From contig CAMWMM010000006.1 of the NCBI GenBank assembly GCA_947175285.1, positions 1 to 34,224 of the forward strand: a stretch of DNA of 34,224 nt. The letters run 5' to 3'. This DNA comes from an uncultured Lachnospiraceae bacterium. Lineage in GTDB: Bacteria > Bacillota_A > Clostridia > Lachnospirales > Lachnospiraceae. The position numbers were made by a program, and so were the translations under genes. Below the pieces are notes generated by a model that made no database searches, was not told the DNA's origin, and was given only the letters and a program-made list of their open reading frames with translations. Position 1 is the stretch's first letter. Each line of letters begins with the position of its first letter. This document shows positions 1 through 8,839 of this stretch, in pieces.

Positions 1-29
1 ATTTTAGAATGTTCCATTTTCATAACCAT
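1..29 (-). CDS. Possible start of next cobalamin-operon gene (partial, cut by left edge)
   Basis: An open frame begins at an ATG at 29 (in-frame ATGs also at 23 and 17) and runs off the window at position 1. It reads M-V-M-K-M-E-H-S-K. An AAAGG-like sequence lies just upstream, and the gene would start 21 bases after the stop of the aminotransferase gene, as expected for the next member of the same operon. Only nine residues are visible, so no product can be named. It could also be chance reading frame. Confidence 0.3.
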
Positions 30-50
30 GCCTTTCTCATAGCCTATCCT

Positions 51-1064
51 TCACATACTTTCCAATAAAAACTCATTTTCTTTTCTGCTTTTAACCGCAA
101 TCCGGTAAAAACCTTTACCTAATCCTCTGAAGTTTTCGCAATCCCTGATTAAAATTCCCTTTGCCAACAGCTTCTCATACAAAGGTTCCTCACTATAAAG
201 TAAGATAAAATTGGCCTTAGAAGAAAATATCCGAAACCCTTTACGAAGCATCCCTTCTTCCAAAAACAGCCTTTCTTCCTCAATATAATTTTGTGTTTCC
301 CTGATAAAATCTTTTTGTAATGCACAAATACAGCCCGCTTCCTGTGCAAAACATGATAAGTTCCATTCCGGAAGCTGCCCTGCAATTTTAGCCAGAACCG
401 ACTGATTTTTACATACCAGATATCCTAACCTGACTCCGGGAATTGAGAATATTTTTGTAAATGCCCTGACAAGAATAAGATTATCAAACTGCTCAATTTC
501 TGAAAGCATGGAAAAATGCTTACCGCAAAATTCAATAAAGCATTCATCCAAAACTACATAAATCCCCTTATCCTTACAGTGCTGTATAAGCGCTTTAACG
601 GATTCCTTATCTGTCAATTTCCCTGTTGGATTATTGGGATTGGCAAGAAAAAGCAGTCCCACATCCTCGGTCAGAATACTATCAATATCCTCAGTTATTC
701 TGAAATCATTTTCCTGCTTCATCTCATAATAAATAATTTCACTATCTGCCGCTTTTGCCGCATATTCATACCCATAAAATGACGGAACCGGTATCACCGT
801 TTTTTTTGCTTTTAAAGCTTGCGTTGCTGCCATAAGAAGTTCCGACGCTCCGTTTCCAAACAACAGATATTCTTCCGGCACCGAAAGCATCTTTGCAACT
901 GCCTTTTTTAATTTCTCTGCTTCCATATCCGGATATCTTCCACACAGTTCAACCGCTTTGCGCAGCGCTTCTGTCACGCTTTCCGGTGTACCAAGCGGAT
1001 TTACACTAATCGAAAAGTCAACAATTACATGATTTCTATAAATATCACCACCATGAATCCCCAT
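51..1064 (-). CDS. cobD: PLP-dependent aminotransferase-fold protein, probable L-threonine-O-3-phosphate decarboxylase
   Basis: Fold-type I PLP enzyme of the HisC/CobD family, about 337 residues, the usual length. Visible motifs are NPNNPTG (about residues 142-148), the PLP-binding aspartate in VVLDECF (about 173) and the Schiff-base lysine in FTKIFSIPGVRLGY (about K204). In cobalamin synthesis CobD decarboxylates threonine phosphate to aminopropanol phosphate, the substrate that CbiB joins to cobyric acid; the neighbouring cbiB gene supports this over histidinol-phosphate aminotransferase, which has the same fold. I chose the ATG at 1064 because GGAAAGG sits 10 bases upstream; an in-frame ATG at 1088 lies ahead of that site. 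Cytosolic. Family assignment is secure, substrate is inferred from context. Confidence 0.85.
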   Translation of the reverse strand: MGIHGGDIYRNHVIVDFSISVNPLGTPESVTEALRKAVELCGRYPDMEAEKLKKAVAKMLSVPEEYLLFGNGASELLMAATQALKAKKTVIPVPSFYGYEYAAKAADSEIIYYEMKQENDFRITEDIDSILTEDVGLLFLANPNNPTGKLTDKESVKALIQHCKDKGIYVVLDECFIEFCGKHFSMLSEIEQFDNLILVRAFTKIFSIPGVRLGYLVCKNQSVLAKIAGQLPEWNLSCFAQEAGCICALQKDFIRETQNYIEEERLFLEEGMLRKGFRIFSSKANFILLYSEEPLYEKLLAKGILIRDCENFRGLGKGFYRIAVKSRKENEFLLESM

Positions 1065-1106
1065 CAGATAAAATCCTTTCCAAAGCATCTATAGTTAACG
1101 ACATAA

Positions 1107-2096
1107 CTACACAAGAAAAAACATCAAAACCAACAGACAAAATATTTCACACATCCACGCAGTAACATACAGCAACTGATTCACACGCTTAATATCCTCA
1201 TATTCCACCTTACGCAATGCTTCTCCAATATAAGGCTTTTTCACTATTTCCCCAAAATAACTTGCATCTCCTGCAAGCTGTATGGAAAGAGCACCGGCAC
1301 ACACCGACTCAGTCTGCGCCGAATTCGGACTTGCATGTTTTCTACGGTCTCTTTTATAAATTTCCCATGCACCTTTTCCGGAAAAATTTTTATTAAGCAG
1401 AAAAGAAGCAATAATCATAAGATATGCGCTGATTCTTGCCGGAACAAAATTTATAACATCATCCAGCTTTGCGGCTGCCCTGCCAAAATACAAATACTTG
1501 TCATTTTTATATCCGACCATGGAATCCATTGTGTTCACCGCTTTATAGAAAAAACCAAGTACCGGTCCGCCAACTGCCAAATACAACATCGGAGCGATTA
1601 CCCCATCAGAAGTATTTTCTGCCACCGTTTCTATTGCCGCCTTTGCAATCCCTTCCGCATCCAGACATTCCGTATCCCTTCCTACAATCATGGAAACCGC
1701 TGCTCTTGCCTGCTCCAGATCACCATTCTTTAAACCCTGATAGACTTTCATACTCTCAACTTTCAGGCACTTTACTGCAAGAATCTGATAAGTCATAATA
1801 CACTCTGCCGCTATACCGATGCCGGGATGCAGCCGATATGCCAAATACAATATTAAAAATGCAACAGCAGTTACAATAGTAAGTACAATAAGCACCAGTC
1901 CGATTCCCTGATGCAGTTCTGCTTTCATTCTATTTTCCGTTTTCTCTGCTTTCTCTTTGTGGAATCCCCTCAGCATTTTTTCCGTCCCCGATATCAGCTT
2001 TCCAATCAGACGTATCGGATGCGGCAGACAGTATGGGTCGCCTAATGCCAAATCTATTAAGAATCCTAAGAAAAAAGCAATGATATGGTTTCTCAT
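1107..2096 (-). CDS. cbiB: Adenosylcobinamide-phosphate synthase CbiB
   Basis: Polytopic membrane protein of 329 residues, matching the CbiB/CobD-synthase family length. It begins with the family signature GDPYCLPHPIRLIGK after a hydrophobic N-terminus, has further hydrophobic segments around residues 60-95, 160-190 and 205-225 and at the C-terminus, and contains the conserved SPNSAQTE-type stretch (here ASPNSAQTESVCAGAL). The family condenses adenosylcobyric acid with aminopropanol or its phosphate to give adenosylcobinamide (phosphate) at the membrane. Its ATG overlaps the stop of the upstream phosphatase gene by four bases (ATGA), so translation is probably coupled. The CobD-like gene follows 42 bases downstream, making a natural substrate-supply pair. 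Confidence 0.95.
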   Translation of the reverse strand: MRNHIIAFFLGFLIDLALGDPYCLPHPIRLIGKLISGTEKMLRGFHKEKAEKTENRMKAELHQGIGLVLIVLTIVTAVAFLILYLAYRLHPGIGIAAECIMTYQILAVKCLKVESMKVYQGLKNGDLEQARAAVSMIVGRDTECLDAEGIAKAAIETVAENTSDGVIAPMLYLAVGGPVLGFFYKAVNTMDSMVGYKNDKYLYFGRAAAKLDDVINFVPARISAYLMIIASFLLNKNFSGKGAWEIYKRDRRKHASPNSAQTESVCAGALSIQLAGDASYFGEIVKKPYIGEALRKVEYEDIKRVNQLLYVTAWMCEIFCLLVLMFFLV

Positions 2097-2737
2097 ATTT
2101 TTGCTACTACCTTTATCTGAATATTATCTTTCTTTGGTATCCCCTCGCCATGCCATTTCATCCTGCACAAATAACCTCTGCCATTGGAAATCTGAGAATC
2201 AAAATAATCCGCTCCACTGAAAGAATGAAGCAGCGCCATAACCGTGCCTCCATGAGCGATAATCCCCGCACGAACGGGTTCGTTTGCATCCGCCTCTGTC
2301 ATCTGATATAACGTGTCACACGTTTTCATCAGTCCGGCTTCGCACCGCATGATAAAATGTTCTCTGCTTTCGCCATCCGGAAAATCCAGCAGCCCTCCGC
2401 TGTCAATCCATTTCTGATAGCGGGAATCGTCCTTTAATTCTTCATAATTCTTATATTCAAACTGTCCGAAATCCATTTCTTCCCATTCCGGAATTATTAC
2501 CGGACATAACTTCGGATAAAGTATTTTAGCAGTTTCCATACATCTCTTCATAGGACTGACAAACAGATACTTTACATCCGGATAAAAATTTTGTTCTTTA
2601 TAGGACTGCAGTATTTCTATTCCGCTTTCTGAAAGGGTCTCATCAGTTTTTCCCAGATATCTCCGCTCTTTGTTTGCCTGCGTTTCACCATGCCGGATAA
2701 GCGCCAATGTCACTTGATTTTCTGTCCGATTCCACAT
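2093..2737 (-). CDS. cobC: Histidine phosphatase family protein, probable alpha-ribazole phosphatase CobC
   Basis: Member of the phosphoglycerate-mutase-like histidine phosphatase superfamily, 214 residues. The phosphorylated histidine is in LIRHGETQ (H16), a second active-site histidine is in IIAHGGT (about 163), and EWEEMDFG carries the usual acidic residue. CobC removes the 5'-phosphate from alpha-ribazole phosphate or adenosylcobalamin phosphate at the end of nucleotide-loop assembly; placement between cobS/cobU-like and cbiB supports that role. The ATG at 2737 lies inside the end of the upstream gene (28-base overlap) and is preceded by AGGAGG at a rather long spacing of about 13 bases; a GTG at codon 9 is a possible alternative start. 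Substrate is inferred from context. Confidence 0.88.
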   Translation of the reverse strand: MWNRTENQVTLALIRHGETQANKERRYLGKTDETLSESGIEILQSYKEQNFYPDVKYLFVSPMKRCMETAKILYPKLCPVIIPEWEEMDFGQFEYKNYEELKDDSRYQKWIDSGGLLDFPDGESREHFIMRCEAGLMKTCDTLYQMTEADANEPVRAGIIAHGGTVMALLHSFSGADYFDSQISNGRGYLCRMKWHGEGIPKKDNIQIKVVAKI

Positions 2738-3093
2738 AGTACCCGCTCGACCTCCTCTGCTCTTTTCGCAAGTTCTATGAGAATCCTGCCTACACGTTCC
2801 CTGTATTCCCTTTCAAATTCATCAATCGGCACAATTCCGTTTCCTATCTCGTCGCAGATAATGATACAATTCTTATAATTATCCAAAAAAGATAAAATTT
2901 CTTCCTCCGGGCATCCTCCGTCTAATATGCGTTGTTTTACCCACTGATGAAAATGATTGACAATTACCTGTTTGTCCCGTAATGCCGCATTATCCGGCAA
3001 AATACCATCCCACACCACATTTTCCTGCAACTGATACTTTGCCAGTACATAATCCAGTTTTCCCTGTGCATATCCGCCTATAATTAATTTCAT
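2710..3093 (-). CDS. Short CobU-like (adenosylcobinamide kinase/guanylyltransferase family) protein
   Basis: Protein of 127 residues that aligns by eye with CobU: it opens with a P-loop-like IIGGYAQGK and has the CobU-type block CDEIGNGIVPIDEFEREYRE followed by the amphipathic C-terminal helix. It is much shorter than the genuine CobU encoded upstream in the same operon (about 177 residues) and lacks the RHK motif that carries the guanylylated histidine; its P-loop ends in GKL rather than GK(S/T). It may be an auxiliary or kinase-only variant, or a regulatory subunit. RBS GGAGA overlaps the end of cobS. I am confident of the family, not of the activity. Confidence 0.75.
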   Translation of the reverse strand: MKLIIGGYAQGKLDYVLAKYQLQENVVWDGILPDNAALRDKQVIVNHFHQWVKQRILDGGCPEEEILSFLDNYKNCIIICDEIGNGIVPIDEFEREYRERVGRILIELAKRAEEVERVLCGIGQKIK

Positions 3094-3100
3094 TCTCAGA

Positions 3101-3871
3101 TTATCTCCATATAAAAATATTGATTAAAGCTGCCGTGACAACGATACACCCTTCGCACAGAACAACAAAACAACCTGCCGTATCTCCGGTAATTCCGCCA
3201 AACTCTTTCCTGCTCTTGTAATAGTAGTAAAGAAGCATCAAAATCGCAGCGACAGTAACAACGACGCCTGCAAATAATGACCAGAAACACATAAGTCCGA
3301 TACAGGCAGCGCTCTGTATATATAAAGATACTTTCACAATTTTTTTCTGTGAATTACCTGTAAAAAGAAAAAGCATTCCTTCGTTTTTTGCAGATGGAAA
3401 AGAAACTGCACTGATTCCGCAAAGACAGCGTGACAGGAAAAATCCGCCGCATGTAATTTTTACCAGCGTATCCTGTGTGATTTCCGAAAAAGCCCCTAAA
3501 AAAAACATTCCATATACTGCAAGCATAATAACTGCAAATGCGCCAATATGAGAATCTTTTAAAATCTCCAATTTTCTTTCTTTGGAAGCATAAGAGTGCA
3601 GCGCATCCATCGTATCTATAAAGCCGTCAACATGAATTCCTCCTGTAATCAAAAGCGGTATTGCCGTATCAATCGCAACACGGCACAATATTCCTATGTG
3701 GAAACTATCACATAAACAATTCCAAAAATAAATACAGCCGCCAATCAATGCTCCTATCCAGGGAAAGAAACAAAAAATATACCTCATATCCTCTTCTTTC
3801 CACTCAAACTGAGGAACCGGAATTTTAGAATACATGGAAACTGCTATAAAAAATGATTTTATCACCTGCAT
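3101..3871 (-). CDS. cobS: Adenosylcobinamide-GDP ribazoletransferase (cobalamin synthase) CobS
   Basis: Integral membrane protein of 256 residues, the family length. Diagnostic segments are the N-terminal YSKIPVPQF, the GGIHVDGFIDTMDAL motif with its acidic metal/substrate-binding residues, and the following KDSHIGAFAVI; several hydrophobic helices follow (about 35-60, 110-130, 170-215, 225-250). CobS joins adenosylcobinamide-GDP to alpha-ribazole (phosphate) at the membrane, the last assembly step. The ATG at 3871 overlaps the end of cobU by 10 bases, and the short cobU-like gene starts eight bases after cobS, so this is a tightly coupled nucleotide-loop block. Confidence 0.95.
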   Translation of the reverse strand: MQVIKSFFIAVSMYSKIPVPQFEWKEEDMRYIFCFFPWIGALIGGCIYFWNCLCDSFHIGILCRVAIDTAIPLLITGGIHVDGFIDTMDALHSYASKERKLEILKDSHIGAFAVIMLAVYGMFFLGAFSEITQDTLVKITCGGFFLSRCLCGISAVSFPSAKNEGMLFLFTGNSQKKIVKVSLYIQSAACIGLMCFWSLFAGVVVTVAAILMLLYYYYKSRKEFGGITGDTAGCFVVLCEGCIVVTAALINIFIWR

Positions 3872-4395
3872 ATCGGAATCCCCGCTGCTACTTCCACTAC
3901 CTGTTCAGCCATATCGGCAAGTTCCTGATTAATCTTTCCCATTGCCTCAATATACTCCATCGTTTCCTTATCATAAACGATTCCGTCTTCAAACACATTG
4001 TTGCTTACGACAATTAAATGTGTCGTCTCTTTTTTCAGCATTCTTATTCCCTTTATTATTTTTTCAACAACCTGTTCTTTTTCCTGCTTTTTTCCATCTG
4101 AAAACATTTCATTTGCCGTCAGGTTGGAAATACACTCCAACAATACCGTTTTTTCTCCCGGCGCCATCTTCACTGCAGCCTTATGAATTTCAGTTGGCTG
4201 CTCGATTGTAAAGAAACCTTTACCACTTCTTAATCTTTTATGACGCATGACCTTGCTCTGCCCTTCCTCATCAAAAATCTGCATCGTAGCAAGGTAATAT
4301 TTCTTCATATCAGAAGATTGGGCAAGCGAAACCGCAGTTTCCTCGGCATAAGAAGATTTACCACTTCCGCTGCCACCAATTACCAATACCATCAT
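3862..4395 (-). CDS. cobU: Bifunctional adenosylcobinamide kinase / adenosylcobinamide-phosphate guanylyltransferase CobU
   Basis: Cytosolic nucleotide-loop assembly enzyme, about 177 residues from the chosen start, the usual CobU length. It has the family P-loop IGGSGSGKSSYAE at the very N-terminus, the VMRHKRLR motif whose histidine carries GMP in CobU, and the conserved SNNVFEDGIV block near the C-terminus. It phosphorylates adenosylcobinamide and then activates it as the GDP derivative for CobS. The open frame continues upstream to an ATG at 4485, which would overlap cobT by 64 bases and add a 30-residue extension absent from the family; the ATG at 4395 (or the adjacent one at 4392) puts the P-loop where it belongs, 26 bases after the cobT stop. 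The RBS there is weak (GGGA). Confidence 0.93.
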   Translation of the reverse strand: MMVLVIGGSGSGKSSYAEETAVSLAQSSDMKKYYLATMQIFDEEGQSKVMRHKRLRSGKGFFTIEQPTEIHKAAVKMAPGEKTVLLECISNLTANEMFSDGKKQEKEQVVEKIIKGIRMLKKETTHLIVVSNNVFEDGIVYDKETMEYIEAMGKINQELADMAEQVVEVAAGIPICR

Positions 4396-4421
4396 AATTC
4401 CCAACAACCAAACCTTTCCTG

Positions 4422-5513
4422 TCAATACCTCTCGTATTGTTTCACCTGAATATCTGAAAACAAAGTCTTTCCGCGATAGCCACATAATGCCATTTCCAAC
4501 AATGACAGCATCATAACGGCTCCTGTTCCTTCACCTAACGCCATTTTTCCATCTATAACAGGCTCTAACTTTAATTCTTTCAGTAATTTTTCTACTGCCG
4601 GCTCTTTTCCTTTGTGTGACGGAATCAAATATTGCATCGTTCCCGAAACAAGCCGTTCCGCCAGCAACGCCGCTGTTATGCTGATAACACCGTCAAGCAC
4701 TACCGGCATATGTAACAAACCGCCGCCAATACATACCCCCGCAAGTCCGGCAATATCCAATCCCCCAACTTTTTCCAATACAATAAGCGGGTCTGCTTTG
4801 TACAGGTCATATTTTTTGATTGCCTCTTTAATAACCTGATTTTTATGCTGCAGCTTTTCATCACAAAGTCCTGCACCTCTTCCGGTTACATCATCCACAT
4901 CACATTTTAAGAGCGCTGCTGCAATTGCGCTGCTTGTTGTTGTATTTCCGATTCCCATTTCACCCGTAGCCAGAATATGATAGCCTTTCCGCTTACATTC
5001 CGCTGCCACTTCCACGCCGGTAAAAATCGCTCTGACAGCCTCTTTTTCTGTCATAGCCGCCTCTTTCATAAAATTTCTGGTACCGCTTCGAATTTTTCTG
5101 TCAAGCACTCCCGGTATCTTTTCCGTGCTGTTTATTCCAATATCGATTGGAATCGTATCCGCTCCGATTGCTGCCGCCATTTTTCCTACGGAAGAAGCTC
5201 CTTTTGCCATCTGCTTTACGACTGCCATCGTAACATCCTGTCCGGATTGGCTGATACCCTCTTCTACAATTCCATTATCCGCGCACATGATGATGACAGC
5301 TTTTTTAGAAATATCAATATCATCCGTTCCCAGAATTGCACCTATTTGCGCAGTAATACCTTCAAACCTGCCCATTCCGTCTAGCGGCTTGGCTATCCTG
5401 TCCCAATTTTCCAATACTTTTTTATATACTTTTTTGTCCGGCATATCTAATGCTAGCTTATCCAATGCCTCTTTTGTATCATTATCTGACATGTGCATCC
5501 CCAAGTATTCCAT
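4422..5513 (-). CDS. cobT: Nicotinate-nucleotide--dimethylbenzimidazole phosphoribosyltransferase CobT
   Basis: Full-length CobT, 363 residues. Recognisable are [10 protein letters not shown] near residue 42-51, [13 protein letters not shown], the [13 protein letters not shown] loop, the glycine-rich TGRGAG segment and the catalytic glutamate in LGEGTGAVM (E328). The enzyme makes alpha-ribazole phosphate from nicotinate mononucleotide and the lower-ligand base. The ATG at 5513 has GGAG seven bases upstream and overlaps the end of cobQ by 32 bases; in-frame ATGs at 5498 and 5492 are alternatives. The window holds no gene for making dimethylbenzimidazole, so the base used is unknown. Confidence 0.95.
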   Translation of the reverse strand: MEYLGMHMSDNDTKEALDKLALDMPDKKVYKKVLENWDRIAKPLDGMGRFEGITAQIGAILGTDDIDISKKAVIIMCADNGIVEEGISQSGQDVTMAVVKQMAKGASSVGKMAAAIGADTIPIDIGINSTEKIPGVLDRKIRSGTRNFMKEAAMTEKEAVRAIFTGVEVAAECKRKGYHILATGEMGIGNTTTSSAIAAALLKCDVDDVTGRGAGLCDEKLQHKNQVIKEAIKKYDLYKADPLIVLEKVGGLDIAGLAGVCIGGGLLHMPVVLDGVISITAALLAERLVSGTMQYLIPSHKGKEPAVEKLLKELKLEPVIDGKMALGEGTGAVMMLSLLEMALCGYRGKTLFSDIQVKQYERY

Positions 5514-6984
5514 AAATATTCTCCATATTCAGATATTCCGATAATGTATCCGCCAGTTTATCATACTGTTTTTCTTTAAAATCTTTATAATCTATACAAA
5601 GTTCATTGTTCATGGATTCTCTGCCGTCTACCGGGATTCCTTTTTTCTCTGCAAGCGCTCTTACAAGTGCCGAAGCAATAGCAGCCTTATCAAATATTCC
5701 ATGTACATAAGTTCCATACACATTTTGATTATACCCGCCCATAAAAGGCACTTCTGTCTCCCTGCTCTCAGAATCCGCTTTTACACTTTGTCCCATATGT
5801 ATCTCATATCCGTCAAAATCAAGTCCTGAGAGTACGGAAAAAATCCCCTTTGTCTTATTCACTCTTCCGCTTATTTGGCGGCGCACTTTTTCGTTCTGTA
5901 ACTCTGTTATAACAGGTAATAATTCCATACCTTTCATCGTTCCGCCTTCTTCCATTCTTTCCGGATCCAAAATTCTCTCCCCCATCATCTGGTATCCGCC
6001 GCAGATGCCGCATATCGGTACTTTTTTTGCCAATTTCTTCACTGCATCCTCAAGTCCATTCCCACGCATCCATTCCAAATCGCTCATCGTATTCTTACTG
6101 CCGGGTAAAAAAACCAAATCCGGACATCCTAATTCCGAAGTCCTTGTAACATAACGTACAGATACATCCGCTATCTGCTCAAATACATTAAAATCCGTAA
6201 AATTGGAAATCCGCGGATAACGGATAACTGCTATATCAATCCTGCCTTTTCGTCTTTTTTCAAAACGTCCTGTCAAAGAGTCCTCATCTTCCAGTTCTAT
6301 TTCCATATAGGGAAGTACGCCTACTACCGGAATACCACCCTTCTGCTCTAATATTTCAATACCGGAATCCAGCAATGACTTGTCACCCCGGAATTTATTA
6401 ATAATAAGACCCTTTATCCGTTTTCTTTCTTCTTCCGTAAGCAGCATCAATGTTCCTAAAAGCTGAGCAAACACACCGCCCCTGTCAATATCACCCACAA
6501 GCAGTACCGGCGCGTCAATAAGCTCAGCCAGCCCCATATTGACAATATCATTTTCCCGCAAATTAATTTCCGCCGGGCTCCCTGCCCCCTCCACTACGAT
6601 AATATCTGCAATTTCCTCCAGCTTGTGAAATGCTTCTTTAATATTCGGAATCAAATTCTTTTTATAGGTAAAGTATTCCCTTGCACTCATGTTTCCAAGA
6701 ACCCGCCCATTGACTATGACCTGCGAACCCGTATGATTCGTTGGCTTTAATAAAACCGGATTCATACAGACTAACGGAGCAATCCCTGCCGCTTCCGCCT
6801 GCATAACCTGTGCCCTGCCCATTTCAAGTCCTTCCGACGTAATAAAGGAATTAAGCGCCATATTCTGTGACTTAAAAGGAGCTACTCTGTATCCATCCCG
6901 TTTCATTATCCTGCATAGCCCCGCTGTCAAAAGGCTCTTTCCTGCCCCGGACATTGTTCCCTGAACCATAATTACTTTTGCCAT
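5482..6984 (-). CDS. cobQ: Cobyric acid synthase CobQ/CbiP
   Basis: Glutamine-dependent amidotransferase of 500 residues. The N-terminal dethiobiotin-synthetase-like ATPase domain carries a deviant P-loop (GTMSGAGKS) and [10 protein letters not shown]; the C-terminal class-I glutaminase-like domain has its nucleophile cysteine in [10 protein letters not shown] (about C328) and the histidine in [10 protein letters not shown]. It adds the amides at positions b, d, e and g of (adenosyl)cobyrinate a,c-diamide to give cobyric acid. The start was set to the ATG at 6984 because GGAGG lies five bases upstream; a longer reading frame would start at a GTG (6996) that lies inside that RBS. It follows the transporter ATPase gene by 20 bases. 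Confidence 0.96.
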   Translation of the reverse strand: MAKVIMVQGTMSGAGKSLLTAGLCRIMKRDGYRVAPFKSQNMALNSFITSEGLEMGRAQVMQAEAAGIAPLVCMNPVLLKPTNHTGSQVIVNGRVLGNMSAREYFTYKKNLIPNIKEAFHKLEEIADIIVVEGAGSPAEINLRENDIVNMGLAELIDAPVLLVGDIDRGGVFAQLLGTLMLLTEEERKRIKGLIINKFRGDKSLLDSGIEILEQKGGIPVVGVLPYMEIELEDEDSLTGRFEKRRKGRIDIAVIRYPRISNFTDFNVFEQIADVSVRYVTRTSELGCPDLVFLPGSKNTMSDLEWMRGNGLEDAVKKLAKKVPICGICGGYQMMGERILDPERMEEGGTMKGMELLPVITELQNEKVRRQISGRVNKTKGIFSVLSGLDFDGYEIHMGQSVKADSESRETEVPFMGGYNQNVYGTYVHGIFDKAAIASALVRALAEKKGIPVDGRESMNNELCIDYKDFKEKQYDKLADTLSEYLNMENIYGILGDAHVR

Positions 6985-7004
6985 AATTACCTCCACACAT
7001 ATGT

Positions 7005-7796
7005 TTAAGGAAGTGAACTTATCGTTTTGATATATGCAAGAAACTTTTTGTTTTCCAAAAAACTCCCTTCTTTTATATCAAAAAGCCGCTCTATAAAATC
7101 AGATTCAAAAATTTCTTCGGGCGTACCATATCTTTCAACATATTCACCTTTCAGACAGAGTATTTTATCGGAAACTATCTTGGCAAGCTCTAATTCATGC
7201 AAAGACATGATAACCGTAAGCCCTTTCTTTTTCCGCAGTTCCTGTAAAACAGATAGAAATTCCAGTTTATATCTGATATCCAGATAAGAAGTCGGCTCGT
7301 CCAATATTACAATTTCCGGCTCCTGACAAATTGCCCTTGCAAGCATTACCCGCTGCTTTTGTCCATCGCTGATTTTATCAAAGTCCTGTTCGCAGATCTC
7401 CGTTATATGCGTAAGTTCCATAACTTCATCGACAATCTTTTCATCCTCTTTTGACAGAATGCCAAACCATCCGGTATAAGGATATCTACCCGTTGCAACC
7501 ACATCACGGCAGCTTTTCATTTCCGTCTTTACTTTTTGTGTAAATACAACTGACATTTTTTGTGCCAGCTCATTTCCTTTCATTTCCGCTAACATATCTT
7601 TTCCAAGATACACCGCTCCGCCAAGCAGCTTTAGCTGCCCCGCAATACTTTTCAAAACCGTAGATTTTCCAGCTCCATTCGGACCAATCAAGCTTAGAAT
7701 TTCTCTTTTTGACAGTGCGATTTCCAATTCTTTTATCAGCGGCTTATTATCATAACCTACACACATCTTTTTTGTAAAAAAATAGTAATCTGCCAT
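7005..7796 (-). CDS. ABC transporter ATP-binding protein, FecE/BtuD type
   Basis: Cytoplasmic ATPase of 263 residues from the iron-siderophore/cobalamin importer (type II) family. Walker A is GPNGAGKST (about residues 38-46), the Q-loop is in VVFTQKVK, the signature is ISDGQKQR (D replaces the first glycine of LSGGQ), Walker B is [12 protein letters not shown] and the switch histidine is in MSLHELELA. It follows the permease gene by nine bases and is preceded by a short AGGA-type RBS. Because the operon sits behind a cobalamin riboswitch, the cargo is probably a corrinoid, cobalt chelate or other tetrapyrrole; sequence alone cannot tell this from iron-siderophore transport. Confidence 0.92.
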   Translation of the reverse strand: MADYYFFTKKMCVGYDNKPLIKELEIALSKREILSLIGPNGAGKSTVLKSIAGQLKLLGGAVYLGKDMLAEMKGNELAQKMSVVFTQKVKTEMKSCRDVVATGRYPYTGWFGILSKEDEKIVDEVMELTHITEICEQDFDKISDGQKQRVMLARAICQEPEIVILDEPTSYLDIRYKLEFLSVLQELRKKKGLTVIMSLHELELAKIVSDKILCLKGEYVERYGTPEEIFESDFIERLFDIKEGSFLENKKFLAYIKTISSLP

Positions 7797-7805
7797 ATTG
7801 TTATC

Positions 7806-8825
7806 CTATCTCACACATGATTTTCTTTTTACCATAATGTAGAGTACAACAGGTGCGCCGAAAACAGCCGTTACCGTACTGATGCTTAGTTCTGTCGGCG
7901 CAAGCATTGTCCTTGCAAGCAAGTCACAAAACAAGCAGAATACACTGCCCCCTAAAAAGCAGGCTGGTATCATCCAAATAGGTTCTGTTGTACTCAAAAA
8001 TTTTTTAACCAAATGCGGAGCAGCAATTCCGACAAAGGAAATCGGACCTGCAAAGGCCACAATACATGCTGATAAAATACTGGAAAAGAGAACGATACAC
8101 ACTTTTAAAACAGGAATATTGACACCCACATTCTTTGCATAAGCCTCGCCAAGCTGATAAGCTCCAAGCGGTTTTGACATAAGAAAAACCGCAATAAATG
8201 TCATGGAAACTACTACCGCCATAACCCTTACATTTTCCCATGTCATTCCGGAAAAACTGCCCCTCGACCAGTTATGAAGATTCACAATATCCGCATCATC
8301 TGCAAATGTCACGACCAACTCCGTTATTGCCGAACAAATATAACCAATCATAACGCCGCTGACGATTAACATTGACATATTGTTAATCCTGCGTGACATC
8401 AGCAGTACAAACCCCATTGACAACATTGCACCGATAAACGCTCCGAGAATCATAAACGCTGATGTTACTCTTATCCCGTGCCCCATAAAAAACACCATTA
8501 CAAGCGCAACGACCATTTTGGCTCCCGAAGAAATCCCCAAAACAAACGGACCCGCAATCGGATTATTAAAAAATGTCTGTAAAAGGTATCCTGCCAGCGA
8601 AAGCGCTCCGCCAAGTATCAAAACTGCCACTGCCCTCGGAAACCTTATATCCAACAAAATTCTTGTTAGCGTTTCACTCTCTTCCTGTCCTGCAAACGTT
8701 CTTAAAATATCCTGCAATGCAATCCTGACACTTCCAATACAGATATTTAAAACAAGAAAAATCAACGTGCTGATTCCAAGAAGAATAAATACCATAATGT
8801 ATCTGTATTTTTTATTTTTGTACAT
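7806..8825 (-). CDS. ABC transporter permease, FecCD/BtuC family
   Basis: Polytopic membrane protein of 339 residues, the standard length for a ten-helix BtuC/FecCD subunit. Family landmarks are the DIRFPRAVAVLILGGALSLA loop after the first periplasmic stretch, the NPIAGPFVLGISSGA segment, the L-loop region GPISFVGIAAPHLVKKF that contacts the ATPase, and PTELSISTVTAVFGAPVVLY at the C-terminus. It is flanked by its binding protein (14 bases upstream) and ATPase genes, so the three form one importer. A weak AAAGG RBS precedes the ATG. Confidence 0.93.
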   Translation of the reverse strand: MYKNKKYRYIMVFILLGISTLIFLVLNICIGSVRIALQDILRTFAGQEESETLTRILLDIRFPRAVAVLILGGALSLAGYLLQTFFNNPIAGPFVLGISSGAKMVVALVMVFFMGHGIRVTSAFMILGAFIGAMLSMGFVLLMSRRINNMSMLIVSGVMIGYICSAITELVVTFADDADIVNLHNWSRGSFSGMTWENVRVMAVVVSMTFIAVFLMSKPLGAYQLGEAYAKNVGVNIPVLKVCIVLFSSILSACIVAFAGPISFVGIAAPHLVKKFLSTTEPIWMIPACFLGGSVFCLFCDLLARTMLAPTELSISTVTAVFGAPVVLYIMVKRKSCVR

Positions 8826-8839
8826 AAAAATCTAGCCTT

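Noticed and set aside
3096..3290. Cysteine/arginine-rich 64-codon frame on the minus strand
   Set aside because: It lies inside cobS in another frame and has no RBS; it is a shadow of the cobS coding sequence.
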